From positions 1 through 44,015 of the forward strand of contig NZ_KB903783.1 in assembly GCF_000379845.1 (NCBI RefSeq): 44,015 nt of DNA. Reading direction: 5' to 3'. The stretch is from Moraxella boevrei DSM 14165 (GTDB lineage Bacteria; Pseudomonadota; Gammaproteobacteria; Pseudomonadales; Moraxellaceae). Both the position numbers and the translations under genes were made by a program. How positions within the stretch are numbered: position 1 is the stretch's first letter; every line of letters begins with the position of its first letter. The notes under the pieces were generated by a model. That model searched no databases. It saw only the letters and a program-made list of their open reading frames with translations, and was not told where the DNA came from. Below, piece after piece: positions 13,189-24,502 of the stretch.

Positions 13189-14589
13189 TTTAGTTCAAAT
13201 TTTCATAACTTTATTTTAAACACCGACAGCTACAAAACATCGCATTGGCGACAGTATCCACCCAATACCGAGTATGTTTCTAGCTATATTGAGGCTCGTG
13301 GCGGACAAAATAGCTTTGAAAATGTACTATTTTTTGGCTTGCAGGCTTTTATCAAAGAATATTTAACCAAACCGATTTGTCAAGCCGATATTGACGAAGC
13401 AAAAATTATTTTTCAAGCCCACGGCGTACCGTTTAACGAGCAAGGTTGGCAACGTTTGATTGATAAGCATGGCGGATTTTTGCCCCTGCGTATCCAAGCC
13501 GTGCCTGAGGGTATGGTTATCCCCACAGGGCAGGTGCTATGCCAAGTGGTGAATACTGACCTAGAATTTTATTGGCTAACCAGCTATATAGAAACATCGC
13601 TGTTGCGAGCGATTTGGTATCCATCCACGGTGGCAAGTTTATCTTATTATTGTAAACAAGTTATTAAGGCAAGTTTAGAAAAATCGGCAGATAACTTGGA
13701 TAGTTTGCCTTTTAAATTGCATGATTTTGGGGCAAGGGGCGTGTCTAGTCTTGAGTCGGCAGGCTTGGGCGGTTTGGCACATTTGGTCAATTTTTTGGGA
13801 ACGGATACGGTGAGTGCCTTGGTGGCAGGCAGTCGTTGGTACGGCATGAATGACACCTTGGCGGGCTTTTCCATTCCTGCTGCTGAACACAGCACCATGA
13901 CGGCGTGGGGGCGTGAGTTTGAAGCCGATGCCTATGCCAATATGTTAAAGCAGTTTGGCGGACAAGGGCAGACGGTTGCGGTGGTGAGCGATAGTTATGA
14001 CTTGTGGAAAGCAATTGATAATATTTGGGGCAATGAGTTAAAATCGCAGATTGAAAGCATGGGGGGTACGCTCGTCATTCGCCCTGACAGTGGCGACCCG
14101 ATTAAGGTGGTGCGTGAAGCCCTGCAACGGCTTGCGGTCAAATTTGGCACGACAATCAATAGCAAAGGCTATAAAGTATTGCCAAATTATATCCGACTGA
14201 TTCAAGGTGATGGTATCAATCCAAGCAGTATCGGCAAAATCATTGATGCGGTGTTAGACGCAGGATTTAGCCTTGATAATATTAGCTTTGGTATGGGTGG
14301 TGGGCTACTGCAACAGGTGAACCGTGATACGCTTGGCTGGGCGATGAAAACCAGTAGTGCCAGAGTCGATGGCTATTGGCGAGATGTCTACAAAGACCCA
14401 ATTACCAGCGTGAGCAAACGTAGCAAACGTGGGCGGTTGGCATTGGTGCGTCATCAGGGCAGTTATATGACGGTGCGTGAAGATGAGCTTGCTGAACAAA
14501 ATAATCTGTTGCAAGATGTGTTTTTAAACGGTGAATTATTGGTAGATGATAGTTTGGTAGCGATTAGAGAGCGGTCATTACACAAATAA
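13186..14589 (+). CDS. nadV: Nicotinamide phosphoribosyltransferase NadV
   Basis: 467 residues, normal for bacterial NadV/NAMPT. It makes NMN from nicotinamide and PRPP, bypassing nicotinamide deamidation. The motifs are: 'NTDSYKTSHWRQYPPNTEYV' at the N-terminus, typical of the NAMPT family; 'LHDFGARGVSSLESAGLGG' near residue 180 (nicotinamide stacking region and catalytic loop); 'AAEHSTMTAWG' with the catalytic His near 235; 'LVIRPDSGDP' near 300 (PRPP-binding Asp); and 'SFGMGGGLLQQVNRDTLGWAMK' near 365. The start codon is directly preceded by the second leader hairpin that exposes GGAG. With NadM upstream it forms a two-step NAD salvage route of the type that lets organisms grow on nicotinamide. 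A weak hairpin (ATGACT/AGTCAT, 14596-14611) follows the stop. Confidence 0.96.
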   Translation: MFSSNFHNFILNTDSYKTSHWRQYPPNTEYVSSYIEARGGQNSFENVLFFGLQAFIKEYLTKPICQADIDEAKIIFQAHGVPFNEQGWQRLIDKHGGFLPLRIQAVPEGMVIPTGQVLCQVVNTDLEFYWLTSYIETSLLRAIWYPSTVASLSYYCKQVIKASLEKSADNLDSLPFKLHDFGARGVSSLESAGLGGLAHLVNFLGTDTVSALVAGSRWYGMNDTLAGFSIPAAEHSTMTAWGREFEADAYANMLKQFGGQGQTVAVVSDSYDLWKAIDNIWGNELKSQIESMGGTLVIRPDSGDPIKVVREALQRLAVKFGTTINSKGYKVLPNYIRLIQGDGINPSSIGKIIDAVLDAGFSLDNISFGMGGGLLQQVNRDTLGWAMKTSSARVDGYWRDVYKDPITSVSKRSKRGRLALVRHQGSYMTVREDELAEQNNLLQDVFLNGELLVDDSLVAIRERSLHK

Positions 14590-14695
14590 AAAAAGATGAC
14601 TTATCAGTCATTTGACATTGCCCAATTTATCCCAAAAATAACCTAAACTATAGCGAATTTATTTTTTAACTGTAACCAAAAAAAGGACTAAGGAT

Positions 14696-16852
14696 ATGAG
14701 CCAAACACTCTATCAATCAAATAGCATCACGGTATCACGCCTTGATGACGGTATTGTCAAATTTCATTTTGATAACCAAACCGAAAGCGTCAATAAATTT
14801 GACAAAGCCACCAATGAAGCATTTGCCGAAGCAGTAACCGTTCTAGAAAATACAAGCGATATCAAAGGCTTAATCGTGACTTCTGGTAAAAAAGTATTTA
14901 TCGCAGGGGCAGATATTACCGAATTTGTTGGTTATTTTAACCAAGACGAACACGAAATTGAACAATGGATTGTGGAGATTAACAAAGTCTTTAACCGTTT
15001 TGAAGATTTGCCATTTCCAAAAGTGTGTGCCATTAATGGTCCAGCATTGGGCGGTGGTTGTGAAATGACATTGGTGTGCGATTATCGGGTGATTAGCCAG
15101 ACAGCGAGCATCGGTTTGCCAGAGGTTAGCCTTGGTATTTTCCCGGGTTTTGGCGGTTCTGTGCGGACGCCACGCTTGATTGGTGTGGATAATGCCCTAG
15201 AAATTATTGCCAATGCCAAACCGTTAAAACCTAATGATGCGTTAAAAATCGGCTTGGTAGATGCAATAGTATCAGCAGAAAACCTTGAGCAATCCGCAAT
15301 TGACACCGTGAAAAAATGTATCAAAGGTGAGTTAGATTGGCAAGCTCGGGTTCAAGAAAAACTAAACCCTGTTAAACTCAATCCACTTGAACAGGCCATG
15401 GCGTTTAACTCAGCCAAAGGCGTGCTACTAAGTAAAGCAAATCCTGCTCAATACCCAGCCCCAAAAATTGCGTTAGATGCAATTGAAAAACACGCCACTC
15501 TGCCACGTGATGAGGCGTTATTGGTAGAAGCTAAAGGTTTTGCTAAAGCTGCCAAAACCCCACAAGCAACGGCGTTGGTTGGTTTATTTTTAAACGACCA
15601 AGTGGTCAAAAAGCTTGCCAAAAAACATAGCCAAAATGCCCACGATATCAAAGAAGCCGCCGTACTTGGTGCAGGGATTATGGGTGGTGGTATCGCTTAT
15701 CAATCGGCTTCAAAAGGCTTGCCGATTATCATGAAAGACATCAAGGCAGAACAGCTTGAACTTGGCATGAACGAAGCGAGTAAATTGTTATCAAAACAAG
15801 TGGAACAAGGGCGTTCAACCCCTGCCAAAATGGGCGAAACCTTAAGCCGTATCCGCCCAACCTTAAATTATGGCGACTTTGGTTCTACCGATATCGTGAT
15901 TGAAGCAGTGGTTGAAAATCCAAAAATCAAAACCGCCGTATTGGCAGAAGTGGAAGATTTGGTCAAAGATGATTGTATTTTGGCATCAAATACCTCAACG
16001 ATTTCAATTACGTATCTTGCTAAGTCCCTAAAACGCCCAGAAAATTTTGTCGGTATGCACTTTTTTAACCCTGTGCATAAAATGCCACTGGTTGAAGTTA
16101 TCCGTGGTGAAAAATCAAGCGAGCAGGCGATAGCGACCACCGTTGCCTTAGCCGAAAAAATGGGTAAAGTGCCTGTTGTGGTCAATGATTGCCCCGGATT
16201 TTTGGTAAACCGTGTGTTGTTCCCATATTTTGGGGCGTTTGATTTGTTGTTAAAAGACGGTGCGGATTTTACCCAAATTGACAAGACCATGGAAAAATTT
16301 GGCTGGCCGATGGGTCCTGCGTATCTGATTGACGTCGTCGGTCTTGACACAGGTGTGCATGGGGCGGACGTGATGGCAGAAGGTTTCCCAGACCGCATGA
16401 AACCTGATTATAAAGGCAGTATTCAAGCACTGTTTGAAGCGAGCCGTTTGGGTCAAAAAAATGGCGTGGGCTTTTATAAATACGAGCTTGACAAAAAAGG
16501 AAAACCTGCCAAAAAAACTGACCCTGCCACGCTTGACGTGTTAAAGACAGTGGTAAGCGAGCCAAAAGCCTTTGACGACCAAGAAATCATTGACCGCATG
16601 ATGTTAGCCCTGTGCAACGAAACGGTGCGTTGTTTAGAAGACAATATCGTGGCAACCCCGTCAGAAGCGGACATGGCGATGATTATGGGGATTGGTTTTC
16701 CGCCGTTCCGTGGTGGACCATGCCGTTATATTGACCAAGTTGGTGTGGCAAATTATGTGGCATTGTGCAACAAATACGCCCAACTTGGCAAGGCGTATGA
16801 AGCACCACAAATGTTAAGAGAAATGGCGGAAAACGGTAAGTCGTTTTATTAA
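14696..16852 (+). CDS. fadB: Fatty acid oxidation complex alpha subunit FadB
   Basis: 718 residues, matching FadB. The N-terminal enoyl-CoA hydratase/isomerase domain (about 1-190) has the oxyanion-hole segment '[15 protein letters not shown]' and '[20 protein letters not shown]', with '[20 protein letters not shown]' giving the two catalytic-region Glu. After a linker, the L-3-hydroxyacyl-CoA dehydrogenase domain begins with the NAD-binding '[20 protein letters not shown]' (near 320) and has '[10 protein letters not shown]' and '[20 protein letters not shown]' with the catalytic His. The C-terminal helical repeats end in '[16 protein letters not shown]'. FadB hydrates enoyl-CoA and oxidises the alcohol, then passes the ketoacyl-CoA to FadA, encoded 134 bp downstream. 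AAAAAGGACTAAGGAT precedes ATG. Confidence 0.97.
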   Translation: MSQTLYQSNSITVSRLDDGIVKFHFDNQTESVNKFDKATNEAFAEAVTVLENTSDIKGLIVTSGKKVFIAGADITEFVGYFNQDEHEIEQWIVEINKVFNRFEDLPFPKVCAINGPALGGGCEMTLVCDYRVISQTASIGLPEVSLGIFPGFGGSVRTPRLIGVDNALEIIANAKPLKPNDALKIGLVDAIVSAENLEQSAIDTVKKCIKGELDWQARVQEKLNPVKLNPLEQAMAFNSAKGVLLSKANPAQYPAPKIALDAIEKHATLPRDEALLVEAKGFAKAAKTPQATALVGLFLNDQVVKKLAKKHSQNAHDIKEAAVLGAGIMGGGIAYQSASKGLPIIMKDIKAEQLELGMNEASKLLSKQVEQGRSTPAKMGETLSRIRPTLNYGDFGSTDIVIEAVVENPKIKTAVLAEVEDLVKDDCILASNTSTISITYLAKSLKRPENFVGMHFFNPVHKMPLVEVIRGEKSSEQAIATTVALAEKMGKVPVVVNDCPGFLVNRVLFPYFGAFDLLLKDGADFTQIDKTMEKFGWPMGPAYLIDVVGLDTGVHGADVMAEGFPDRMKPDYKGSIQALFEASRLGQKNGVGFYKYELDKKGKPAKKTDPATLDVLKTVVSEPKAFDDQEIIDRMMLALCNETVRCLEDNIVATPSEADMAMIMGIGFPPFRGGPCRYIDQVGVANYVALCNKYAQLGKAYEAPQMLREMAENGKSFY

Positions 16853-16917
16853 TTAAAATTGATTGATAAAAAAATGTAGCGTAAGTTAATCCCATCAAAA
16901 TATCGGATTTTAACGTG

Positions 16918-16932
16918 GTGGGTAGAACCCGC
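16918..16932. repeat. REP-like hairpin between fadB and fadA
   Basis: GTGGGT-AGA-ACCCGC pairs with one G-T wobble and lies inside a GTAGGGCGGGTTCTACCCACC-type unit on the minus strand. Similar GGCGGGC/GCCCACC hairpins occur at 37961 and, degenerate, at 36265. Such units often sit within operons and stabilise upstream mRNA. Confidence 0.4.
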
Positions 16933-16959
16933 CCTACTATCAATCAATAAAAAGACTAA

Positions 16960-18159
<1,200 letters not shown>

Positions 18160-18179
18160 TGCTTTTTTAAAAAGCACAA

Positions 18180-18210
18180 AAAACCCCAAAATTTACGATT
18201 TTGGGGTTTT
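18180..18210. terminator. Bidirectional terminator between fadA and ribA
   Basis: AAAACCCCAAAAT (18180-18192) pairs with ATTTTGGGGTTTT (18198-18210) around TTACG, with T-rich flanks on both strands. A smaller TGCTTTTT/AAAAAGCA hairpin precedes it. Confidence 0.9.
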
Positions 18211-18242
18211 ACTTTTAATATTTGTTAAATTTAAGTTTAAAA

Positions 18243-18824
18243 TTAAATCAAATGTCCCATACGTTGTTTTTTGGTATTGAGATAATCTTGATTAAAGTCA
18301 TTTACCCCCACCAGTAACGGCACTCTCTCTACCACTTTCACACCAATTTCATTTAAATAATTCATTTTATTGGGATTGTTGGTGATTAATTTGACTTGGT
18401 TTACCCCAACGTGGTTCAGCATCGGACGGCACATTTCATAAGTACGAGCATCGGCAGGCAAGCCTAGCAACAAATTGGCATCTAGCGTATCATGTCCTTG
18501 GTCTTGTAGCGCGTAGGCACGGATTTTATTCACCAGTCCAATGCCACGTCCTTCTTGGCGTAGGTACAAAATCGCTCCACAGCCATATGCCTGTATCATC
18601 TGCATGGTGGCGTTTAACTGTGGACCGCAATCGCATTTTAGTGAGCTAAACGCATCGCCTGTCAAGCACTCAGAATGAATCCGTACAAGTGGAATTTTAT
18701 CGTCCGTAGGTAGCCCCACTGTGAGCATGACGTGTTCTTGTTTTTCTTCATTTTCAAACACATGAATGTCAAACCCTCCATGAGCGGTCGGCAATTTGGC
18801 TTGACTGATAAATTGATACGGCAC
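18243..18824 (-). CDS. ribA: GTP cyclohydrolase II RibA
   Basis: 193 residues, the size of stand-alone RibA. It opens GTP to give the first riboflavin intermediate. The three zinc-ligand Cys are in '[17 protein letters not shown]'. '[20 protein letters not shown]' contains the catalytic Arg and GTP-binding residues, followed by '[12 protein letters not shown]'. Late motif: '[12 protein letters not shown]'. The start is GTG at 18824, with AAGGA 6 nt upstream; an ATG just before it is out of frame. No FMN riboswitch-like structure is visible upstream, so it is probably not FMN-riboswitch controlled at this locus. It is divergent from dxs. Confidence 0.96.
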   Translation of the reverse strand: MPYQFISQAKLPTAHGGFDIHVFENEEKQEHVMLTVGLPTDDKIPLVRIHSECLTGDAFSSLKCDCGPQLNATMQMIQAYGCGAILYLRQEGRGIGLVNKIRAYALQDQGHDTLDANLLLGLPADARTYEMCRPMLNHVGVNQVKLITNNPNKMNYLNEIGVKVVERVPLLVGVNDFNQDYLNTKKQRMGHLI

Positions 18825-19087
18825 GACATTTCCTTAATAAAACAAAATGTAAAAAATTGCACTTTTTATAGGCATTTTTTTAATAAAATCAAGGTAAAAA
18901 CCAACCGAACAACGATTTTTTCACAAAACTTTTAAAAAAAGCAAAAAAATTCACCATTTTTTCACTGATAAATAGGTGTGGTAATTGTCAAAAAATGCTA
19001 TCATGCACGCTAAATTTTAACGTTTTTTCCAAAACAATTAGCCAATTTATTTTAGCCAAAAAATTGATACAAAAAAGACACGCCAAA

Positions 19088-21247
19088 ATGCCAAACAACG
19101 ATTTACATACCGATTTGAACAAAAACACCCTAACCATTTTTCATGAGTTACCGACTGTGCGTCCGTCTACGCCGTTACTAGATACTGTGAATAGTCCTGA
19201 TGATTTAACGCATTTTTCTGATGATAAACTCGTGCAACTTGCCAATGAATTGCGTGAATTTTTGCTGTATTCAGTGGGGCAGAGTGGGGGGCATTTTGGG
19301 GCGAATTTGGGGGTAGTGGAGCTGACCGTTGCACTTCATAAAGTGTTTGATGCTCCAAACGATAAACTTGTGTGGGATGTCGGTCATCAGGCATATCCGC
19401 ACAAGATTTTGACAGGTCGGCGTGAGCGATTGACGAGTATCCGTAGTAAAGACGGCTTGACCGCTTTTCCTGAGCGTTCTGAGAGCGTTTATGATAGCTT
19501 TGGTGTGGGGCATAGTTCTACGGCGATTTCGGCAGGGCTTGGTATGAGCCTTGCGATGCGGTATCAGGGTAAGTCTAATAGCGTAGTGGCAATCGTTGGC
19601 GACGGTGCGATGACAGGGGGCATGGCGTTTGAAGCGATGAACGATGCGGTGCAACAAAACGCCGATATTATCGTGGTGCTAAACGACAATGATATGTCCA
19701 TTTCACAGGCAACAGGCGGATTTTCCAAGCATCTAGCGACTCTTTGGCAACGTGGGCTTGCGGTGGATATTGACAAACTTGGCAATCCGATTATCACGCA
19801 CCGCACCATTTCTAGCGATGACAGACGTATTCGCCATTACTTGCACATGGCAGGCGATGCTTTTGATGATTTGTCAGTGAAAATCCCAAAAAAATTGAGC
19901 GAAAAAATTGCTGAAAAAATTGCCGAAGGTTTGCCAACGCCTGCCCAAATTATTCATTTACCTGAAAAAATTGCCAATAAAATTGCCGATAATATGTTTC
20001 CTGAAAACTTATTTAAGGCAATCGGTTTTCAATATTTTGGGCCGTTTGACGGTCATGACGTGGTAAAACTATCGCAAGTTTTTGAACGTATTAAATATCT
20101 AAAAGGGGCGGTTTTGGTCCACGTTCATACCGTGAAAGGCAAAGGCTTTTCCCCTGCTGAGCACGACCCAATCGGTTATCATGCGATTGGCAAATTACCA
20201 AAAAATGACTTGGCAAAACAACCTGTACCATTAACCAATGCTCATAAAAACGTTAAAAAATATTCTCAAGTATTCGGCGAGTTTTTAATGGATACCGCCA
20301 AAACCGACAAAAAACTTATCGCAATCACCCCAGCCATGGCGGAAGGTTCAGGCATGGTGGCATTTGCCAAAGCATTCCCAAATCAGTATTTTGACGTGGC
20401 AATCGCCGAACAGCACGCCGTAACCTTGGCAGGAGGCATGGCGTGCGAAGGGCTAAAACCGATTGTGGCGATTTATTCCACGTTCTTACAGCGTGGCTAC
20501 GACCAGTTAATCCACGATATCGCCCTGCAAAACCTAGATGTTACCTTTGCCATTGATAGGGCAGGGCTTGTCGGTGAGGACGGGGCGACCCACGCAGGCG
20601 TGTTTGACATGAGTTTTATGCGGTGCGTGCCGAACATGGTGATTGCCTGTCCGTCTGACGAAAACGAGTGTTATCAACTACTTAACGCCTGTTATCAATA
20701 CCAAGGCACGTCTGCAGTGCGTTATCCACGGGGCGAAGGCGTGGGCGTAGAAATTGATAAAGCGGGAATTGACAAAAATGGGGCGAATAATGCCAATCAT
20801 TTTGCGATTGGTAAGGCGGTGCTTGATTGCCAATTTAACAATAAAAATCAAAAAGTTAATAAAAAAATTGCCGTGCTTGCCTTTGGTTCAATGTTAAAAA
20901 CTGCCAAACACGCGTGTGAAATTATCGCAAAAAATTCCCCTAAAACTCAATTTTCGGTTTATAATATGCGGTTTGTCAAACCGCTTGATAATGAGTTGAT
21001 TGACACGCTGATTAGAGAGGATTACCACATTATCACCCTAGAAGAACATCAGCTAATGGGCGGTGCAGGCAGTGCGGTTAATGAATATATTTTGTCAAAA
21101 ACCTACATGACATCCGTGCCAAACGTGCTAAATATCGGCATTGATGATAAATTTATCCCGCACGGTAGCCATAGCCAACAGCTTGAATATTGTGGGTTAG
21201 ATGTGAATGGGGTAGTGCAAAAAATGAATCATTTTTTACATCATTAA
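19088..21247 (+). CDS. dxs: 1-deoxy-D-xylulose-5-phosphate synthase Dxs
   Basis: 719 residues from ATG 19088. An upstream in-frame start at 18995 would add a non-conserved 31-residue tail. It condenses pyruvate and glyceraldehyde 3-phosphate, the first step of the MEP isoprenoid path, and supplies the thiamin and pyridoxal branches. The motifs are '[14 protein letters not shown]', '[17 protein letters not shown]', the ThDP motif '[17 protein letters not shown]', 'LNDNDMSIS', '[18 protein letters not shown]' and '[10 protein letters not shown]'. It is about 100 residues longer than typical Dxs. Extra length is in the N-terminal tail, a Lys/Ile-rich helical stretch with repeated KIAEKI units near residues 265-300, and an Asn-rich insert near 560-590. 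The ribosome binding site is weak. suhB follows 64 bp downstream. Confidence 0.95.
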   Translation: MPNNDLHTDLNKNTLTIFHELPTVRPSTPLLDTVNSPDDLTHFSDDKLVQLANELREFLLYSVGQSGGHFGANLGVVELTVALHKVFDAPNDKLVWDVGHQAYPHKILTGRRERLTSIRSKDGLTAFPERSESVYDSFGVGHSSTAISAGLGMSLAMRYQGKSNSVVAIVGDGAMTGGMAFEAMNDAVQQNADIIVVLNDNDMSISQATGGFSKHLATLWQRGLAVDIDKLGNPIITHRTISSDDRRIRHYLHMAGDAFDDLSVKIPKKLSEKIAEKIAEGLPTPAQIIHLPEKIANKIADNMFPENLFKAIGFQYFGPFDGHDVVKLSQVFERIKYLKGAVLVHVHTVKGKGFSPAEHDPIGYHAIGKLPKNDLAKQPVPLTNAHKNVKKYSQVFGEFLMDTAKTDKKLIAITPAMAEGSGMVAFAKAFPNQYFDVAIAEQHAVTLAGGMACEGLKPIVAIYSTFLQRGYDQLIHDIALQNLDVTFAIDRAGLVGEDGATHAGVFDMSFMRCVPNMVIACPSDENECYQLLNACYQYQGTSAVRYPRGEGVGVEIDKAGIDKNGANNANHFAIGKAVLDCQFNNKNQKVNKKIAVLAFGSMLKTAKHACEIIAKNSPKTQFSVYNMRFVKPLDNELIDTLIREDYHIITLEEHQLMGGAGSAVNEYILSKTYMTSVPNVLNIGIDDKFIPHGSHSQQLEYCGLDVNGVVQKMNHFLHH

Positions 21248-21311
21248 CCTTTTTTATCATAAATTCTTTTTAAATATCTTTATGAATCATTTTAATTTTT
21301 AAGGTACATAT

Positions 21312-22145
21312 ATGGAACCAATGGTCGTCATGGCAGTGCGTGCTGCTCAAAAAGTAGGCAATGAGATTTTAAATGCTCACTTTAATCGGCATAAAATTGA
21401 GCTAAACATTGAAAGCAAAGGCTTGGACGGTTTGGTTACCCAAATTGACCGTTATAGTGAAGAATTGCTAATCGCCACTTTAAAAGAAAGTTATCCAACC
21501 CATTCATTTTTGGGTGAAGAATTTGGCTTGCAACAAGGCAAGGGCAACGACCAAGATTGGTGTTGGGTCATTGACCCATTGGACGGTACGCATAACTTTG
21601 TGCATGGTTTACCGCATTTTTGCGTGTCTATCGGCGTGCAAAAAAATGGTGTTACCGAACACGCAGTTATCTACGACCCTGTACGTGATGAAGTGTTTTC
21701 AGCGAGTCGTGGTAAAGGGGCGAGATTAAACCAACGCCGTATCAGTGTGAGCGAGCATAAAACCATTCAAGGCGGTTTTTTTACCACAGGTCACCCGCTA
21801 GAACGTAACCGACATGACGGTGTGCATTCGTATGCCAAAGAACATTTTGAAACCTTGCAAAAAATCTGCGAACAAGGTGGCCAAGTGCGTCGTCTAGGTT
21901 CGGCGGCCTTGGATTTGGCGTATGTGGCGAGTGGGCGAGTGGACGGCTATTTTGAAATGTCTATCAAACCGTGGGATATCTGTGCAGGTGAGTTGATTGT
22001 CAGCGAAGCCCGTGGCACGGTGGTTGACCATACAGGGGCTCACGAAGCGATGAGTACAGGCTCGGTGTTTGCCTGTAATGTCAAACTGTTAAAACCGCTT
22101 ATGCAATTAGTTGTGCCTGTGTGGGGAAATGCGGTTAAAGGGTAA
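21312..22145 (+). CDS. suhB: Inositol-1-monophosphatase SuhB
   Basis: 277 residues, typical for SuhB. The Mg-dependent phosphatase motifs are 'SFLGEEFG' (metal-binding Glu), 'WVIDPLDGTHNFVHGLPHF' (Asp-Pro-Leu-Asp-Gly-Thr motif) and 'IKPWDICAGELIVSEARG' (third metal Asp). In enterobacteria SuhB also joins NusA-containing rRNA antitermination complexes, so the housekeeping role may be in transcription as well as inositol phosphate hydrolysis. TTTTTAAGGTACATAT precedes ATG. The stop is one base from the end of convergent bioB, with no terminator between them, so the two transcripts must overlap. Confidence 0.95.
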   Translation: MEPMVVMAVRAAQKVGNEILNAHFNRHKIELNIESKGLDGLVTQIDRYSEELLIATLKESYPTHSFLGEEFGLQQGKGNDQDWCWVIDPLDGTHNFVHGLPHFCVSIGVQKNGVTEHAVIYDPVRDEVFSASRGKGARLNQRRISVSEHKTIQGGFFTTGHPLERNRHDGVHSYAKEHFETLQKICEQGGQVRRLGSAALDLAYVASGRVDGYFEMSIKPWDICAGELIVSEARGTVVDHTGAHEAMSTGSVFACNVKLLKPLMQLVVPVWGNAVKG

Positions 22146-22146
22146 T

Positions 22147-23181
22147 TTAACCGTTTAATATCCCAATCCGACCATTTACTGCATCGGTAATTGGAATTTG
22201 GCGAGGCATGGCTGTTTCTACGGTTAGCCCCAAGGTTTTTATCAATTCATCATCGTGATGGGTGGTGGCGTTGTCGGTAGTTAATAATTTATCGCCATAA
22301 AAAAACGAATTTGCCCCTGCCATAAATAATAAAGCCTGCTCAGCATCGCTGAGTTGCTCACGCCCTGCGGAAATGCGGACATAACTGGTTGGACAACATA
22401 GCCGTGCCACTGCAATCGTGCGTGCCCATTCTAAAACAGGCAGGCGAGTTTCGCCGAGTTTATCCGCAACTGGCGTTCCTTTAATTGGCACAAGCATATT
22501 AATCGGAATAGACTGGGGCAGTGTTGGCAAATTGGCAAGTTCAAACAACAAATCAATGCGGTCATCACGGCTCTCGCCCATGCCAATAATACCGCCACTG
22601 CACACGTTAATCCCTGCACGGCGTACACATTCAAGCGTATTTAAACGGTCGTCAAAGGTGCGTGTGCCAATGATTTTTGGATAAAAATCCCTCGACGTAT
22701 CTAAATTATGGTTATAATAATCAAGCCCCGCATCGGCAAGCAGTTGTGCTTGATTTTGCGTGAGCATTCCGAGCGTCATGCAGGTTTCTAGTCCCAACGC
22801 TTTCACTTCTTTTACCAACTCAAGCACATACGGCATATCCCTATCGTGTGGATTTCGCCAACCTGCCCCCATACAAAAACGGCTAGAACCTTTTGCTTTG
22901 GCAAGACGAGCCTGCTCAATCACAGTTGCCACTGCCAGTTTTTTTTCACCTTGCAAATCGGTGCGATGATGTCCTGACTGCGAACAATAACCACAATCTT
23001 CAGGGCAATTTCCTGTTTTGATTGATAATAAGGTACTGATTTGTACCGTATTTTTGGGAAAATGCTCACGCAACGTTTGTTGTGCTAATAACAATAAATC
23101 CATGAGTGGTAGCTCAAACCATGTTTGAATTTGGTTTCGGCTTGGTGTATTTTTTAGATTGTGATTGGTAGTAGATGCCAT
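22147..23181 (-). CDS. bioB: Biotin synthase BioB
   Basis: 344 residues, the usual BioB size. A radical SAM enzyme, it inserts sulfur into dethiobiotin. The [4Fe-4S]-binding CxxxCxxC is in '[18 protein letters not shown]' near residue 55. Further conserved parts are '[16 protein letters not shown]', '[18 protein letters not shown]', '[17 protein letters not shown]', '[17 protein letters not shown]' and '[13 protein letters not shown]', whose Arg is a ligand of the second cluster. ATG is preceded by AAGGAT. No other bio gene is linked. The divergent region to apbE has an imperfect inverted repeat (23245-23260). It is tail-to-tail with suhB. Confidence 0.97.
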   Translation of the reverse strand: MASTTNHNLKNTPSRNQIQTWFELPLMDLLLLAQQTLREHFPKNTVQISTLLSIKTGNCPEDCGYCSQSGHHRTDLQGEKKLAVATVIEQARLAKAKGSSRFCMGAGWRNPHDRDMPYVLELVKEVKALGLETCMTLGMLTQNQAQLLADAGLDYYNHNLDTSRDFYPKIIGTRTFDDRLNTLECVRRAGINVCSGGIIGMGESRDDRIDLLFELANLPTLPQSIPINMLVPIKGTPVADKLGETRLPVLEWARTIAVARLCCPTSYVRISAGREQLSDAEQALLFMAGANSFFYGDKLLTTDNATTHHDDELIKTLGLTVETAMPRQIPITDAVNGRIGILNG

Positions 23182-23244
23182 TTTTTATCCTTAAACGGTT
23201 GATTATTCGGCTGATTTAATTGTGGCAAAATCGTTATTGTATAA

Positions 23245-23260
23245 GTAAACATCTGTTAAC
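23245..23260. promoter_or_regulatory. Imperfect inverted repeat upstream of bioB
   Basis: GTAAACATCTGTTAAC: 7-bp arms with one mismatch, 64 bp upstream of bioB and 100 bp upstream of apbE. It could be a biotin-regulator site but does not match the classical TTGTAAACC BirA operator well. Confidence 0.25.
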
Positions 23261-23360
23261 GCAAGGCTATTTTGATTGAAAAACTTTTGGCAAAAATACG
23301 CAATCAGTCGTAAAAAATGTTAAAATAACGCCTATTTTTTAGTTTGATTAGCAACCATTT

Positions 23361-24455
23361 ATGAAAAAAAATATCAACACCACTTTTGCTATCAGCGTGA
23401 TTGTCGCATTGACAATCAGTGCAATTGCCTGTCAACAACCGCCGACTTATCAAAGTCTTGAAGGTAAAACCATGGGAACAAGCTACCATATTAGCTTTGA
23501 AATGCCCAAAAATACCGATTTGGCAAGCATTCAAGCCAGTATTGATAAACGTTTGTTGGATATTAACAAAAGTATGTCCACTTATGACGACACGGCGACC
23601 ATTATGGCGTTTAACCGTGCCAAAGTTGGTGAAAAAGTACACATTGACCCCGATTTTATCCAAGTGTTGAATGCTTCTAAAACCATTTATCAAGCATCAA
23701 AGGGGGCATTTGACCCAACCGTGATGCCGTTGGTGAGCTTGTGGGGATTTGGCAAAGAAATGCGGATTGACCGTTTGCAATCACCGCCCACCCCAGCCGA
23801 AATTAACCAAGCTCGCAGTTTGATTGACTTTGACAGCGTGGTGTTACAAGCCAATCAATTAAGCAAAAATAAAGCGGGTGTGGCGTTGGATTTTTCAGCG
23901 ATTGCCAAGGGTTATGGCGTGGATGTGGTCGCTGATGTACTAAAATCTGAGTATAAAATTAACAATTATATGGTAGAAATCGGTGGCGAAGTAGCGACAC
24001 TTGGCAAAAACGCCAAAGGGCAGGCGTGGCAACTAGGGATTGATGAGCCTGTCATTAACAGTAGCGTGAGCAACCGCAATACCATTGCACTCATTCGTGA
24101 GCCAAAGCAAGGCAAAATTAACCTTGCCACATCAGGTAATTACCGCAATTCGCTCGTGTATAACGGCGTTCGCTATAGCCACACGATTGACCCTGATACA
24201 GGCAGTCCTGTGGTAAATGGGGCATCCTCCGTAACCGTGGTGCATGACACGACCGCATTGGCGGATGGTTGGGCGACCGCACTCACGGCGATGCCTTATG
24301 AAAAAGCGTTAAAAACCGCCCAAGATAACCAACTTGCGGTGCTATTTATCGTGCATCAAGACATGAGTAAAGCCAACCAAAATGACGAGAAAGCCCAAGA
24401 TTGGCAAATCGTAGAAACGGATAAAATGAAAGCGTTGCGAGCTAGGACACCTTAA
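23361..24455 (+). CDS. apbE: FAD:protein FMN transferase ApbE, lipoprotein
   Basis: 364 residues. The N-terminus MKKNINTTFAISVIVALTISAIAC ends in a lipobox-like IAC, so it is probably lipidated and faces the periplasm. It attaches FMN from FAD to Thr/Ser of target flavoproteins such as Na-translocating NADH dehydrogenase or RNF subunits. Motifs: 'LEGKTMGTSYHISFEM' after the lipid anchor, 'MSTYDDTATIMAFNRA', 'ALDFSAIAKGYGVDVVADVL', 'YMVEIGGEVATLGK' (FAD-binding Gly-Gly), 'YSHTIDPDTGSPVVNGASSV' and 'DTTALADGWATALTAM' (the Mg-binding Asp and Thr). The ribosome binding site is poor. No nqr genes are nearby, so its substrate is encoded elsewhere. It converges with the ABC transporter genes. Confidence 0.95.
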   Translation: MKKNINTTFAISVIVALTISAIACQQPPTYQSLEGKTMGTSYHISFEMPKNTDLASIQASIDKRLLDINKSMSTYDDTATIMAFNRAKVGEKVHIDPDFIQVLNASKTIYQASKGAFDPTVMPLVSLWGFGKEMRIDRLQSPPTPAEINQARSLIDFDSVVLQANQLSKNKAGVALDFSAIAKGYGVDVVADVLKSEYKINNYMVEIGGEVATLGKNAKGQAWQLGIDEPVINSSVSNRNTIALIREPKQGKINLATSGNYRNSLVYNGVRYSHTIDPDTGSPVVNGASSVTVVHDTTALADGWATALTAMPYEKALKTAQDNQLAVLFIVHQDMSKANQNDEKAQDWQIVETDKMKALRARTP

Positions 24456-24502
24456 TGTTGGTTAAAAAATACTAAAGGTTTTAAATATACTGAATAATTA
24501 AA

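Noticed and set aside
14596-14611. Terminator after nadV
   Set aside because: ATGACT/AGTCAT is only 6 bp and is followed by few T; too weak to call.
18825-19087. FMN riboswitch before ribA
   Set aside because: No conserved multi-stem FMN aptamer pattern can be traced; the region is AT-rich spacer.
18995-19087. Upstream in-frame start of dxs
   Set aside because: It would add a 31-residue non-conserved hydrophobic/basic tail with no ribosome binding site; ATG 19088 is more plausible.
23182-23360. Classical BirA operator for bioB
   Set aside because: Only an imperfect GTAAACA/TGTTAAC repeat is present; spacing and sequence do not fit TTGTAAACC-N14/15-GGTTTACAA.
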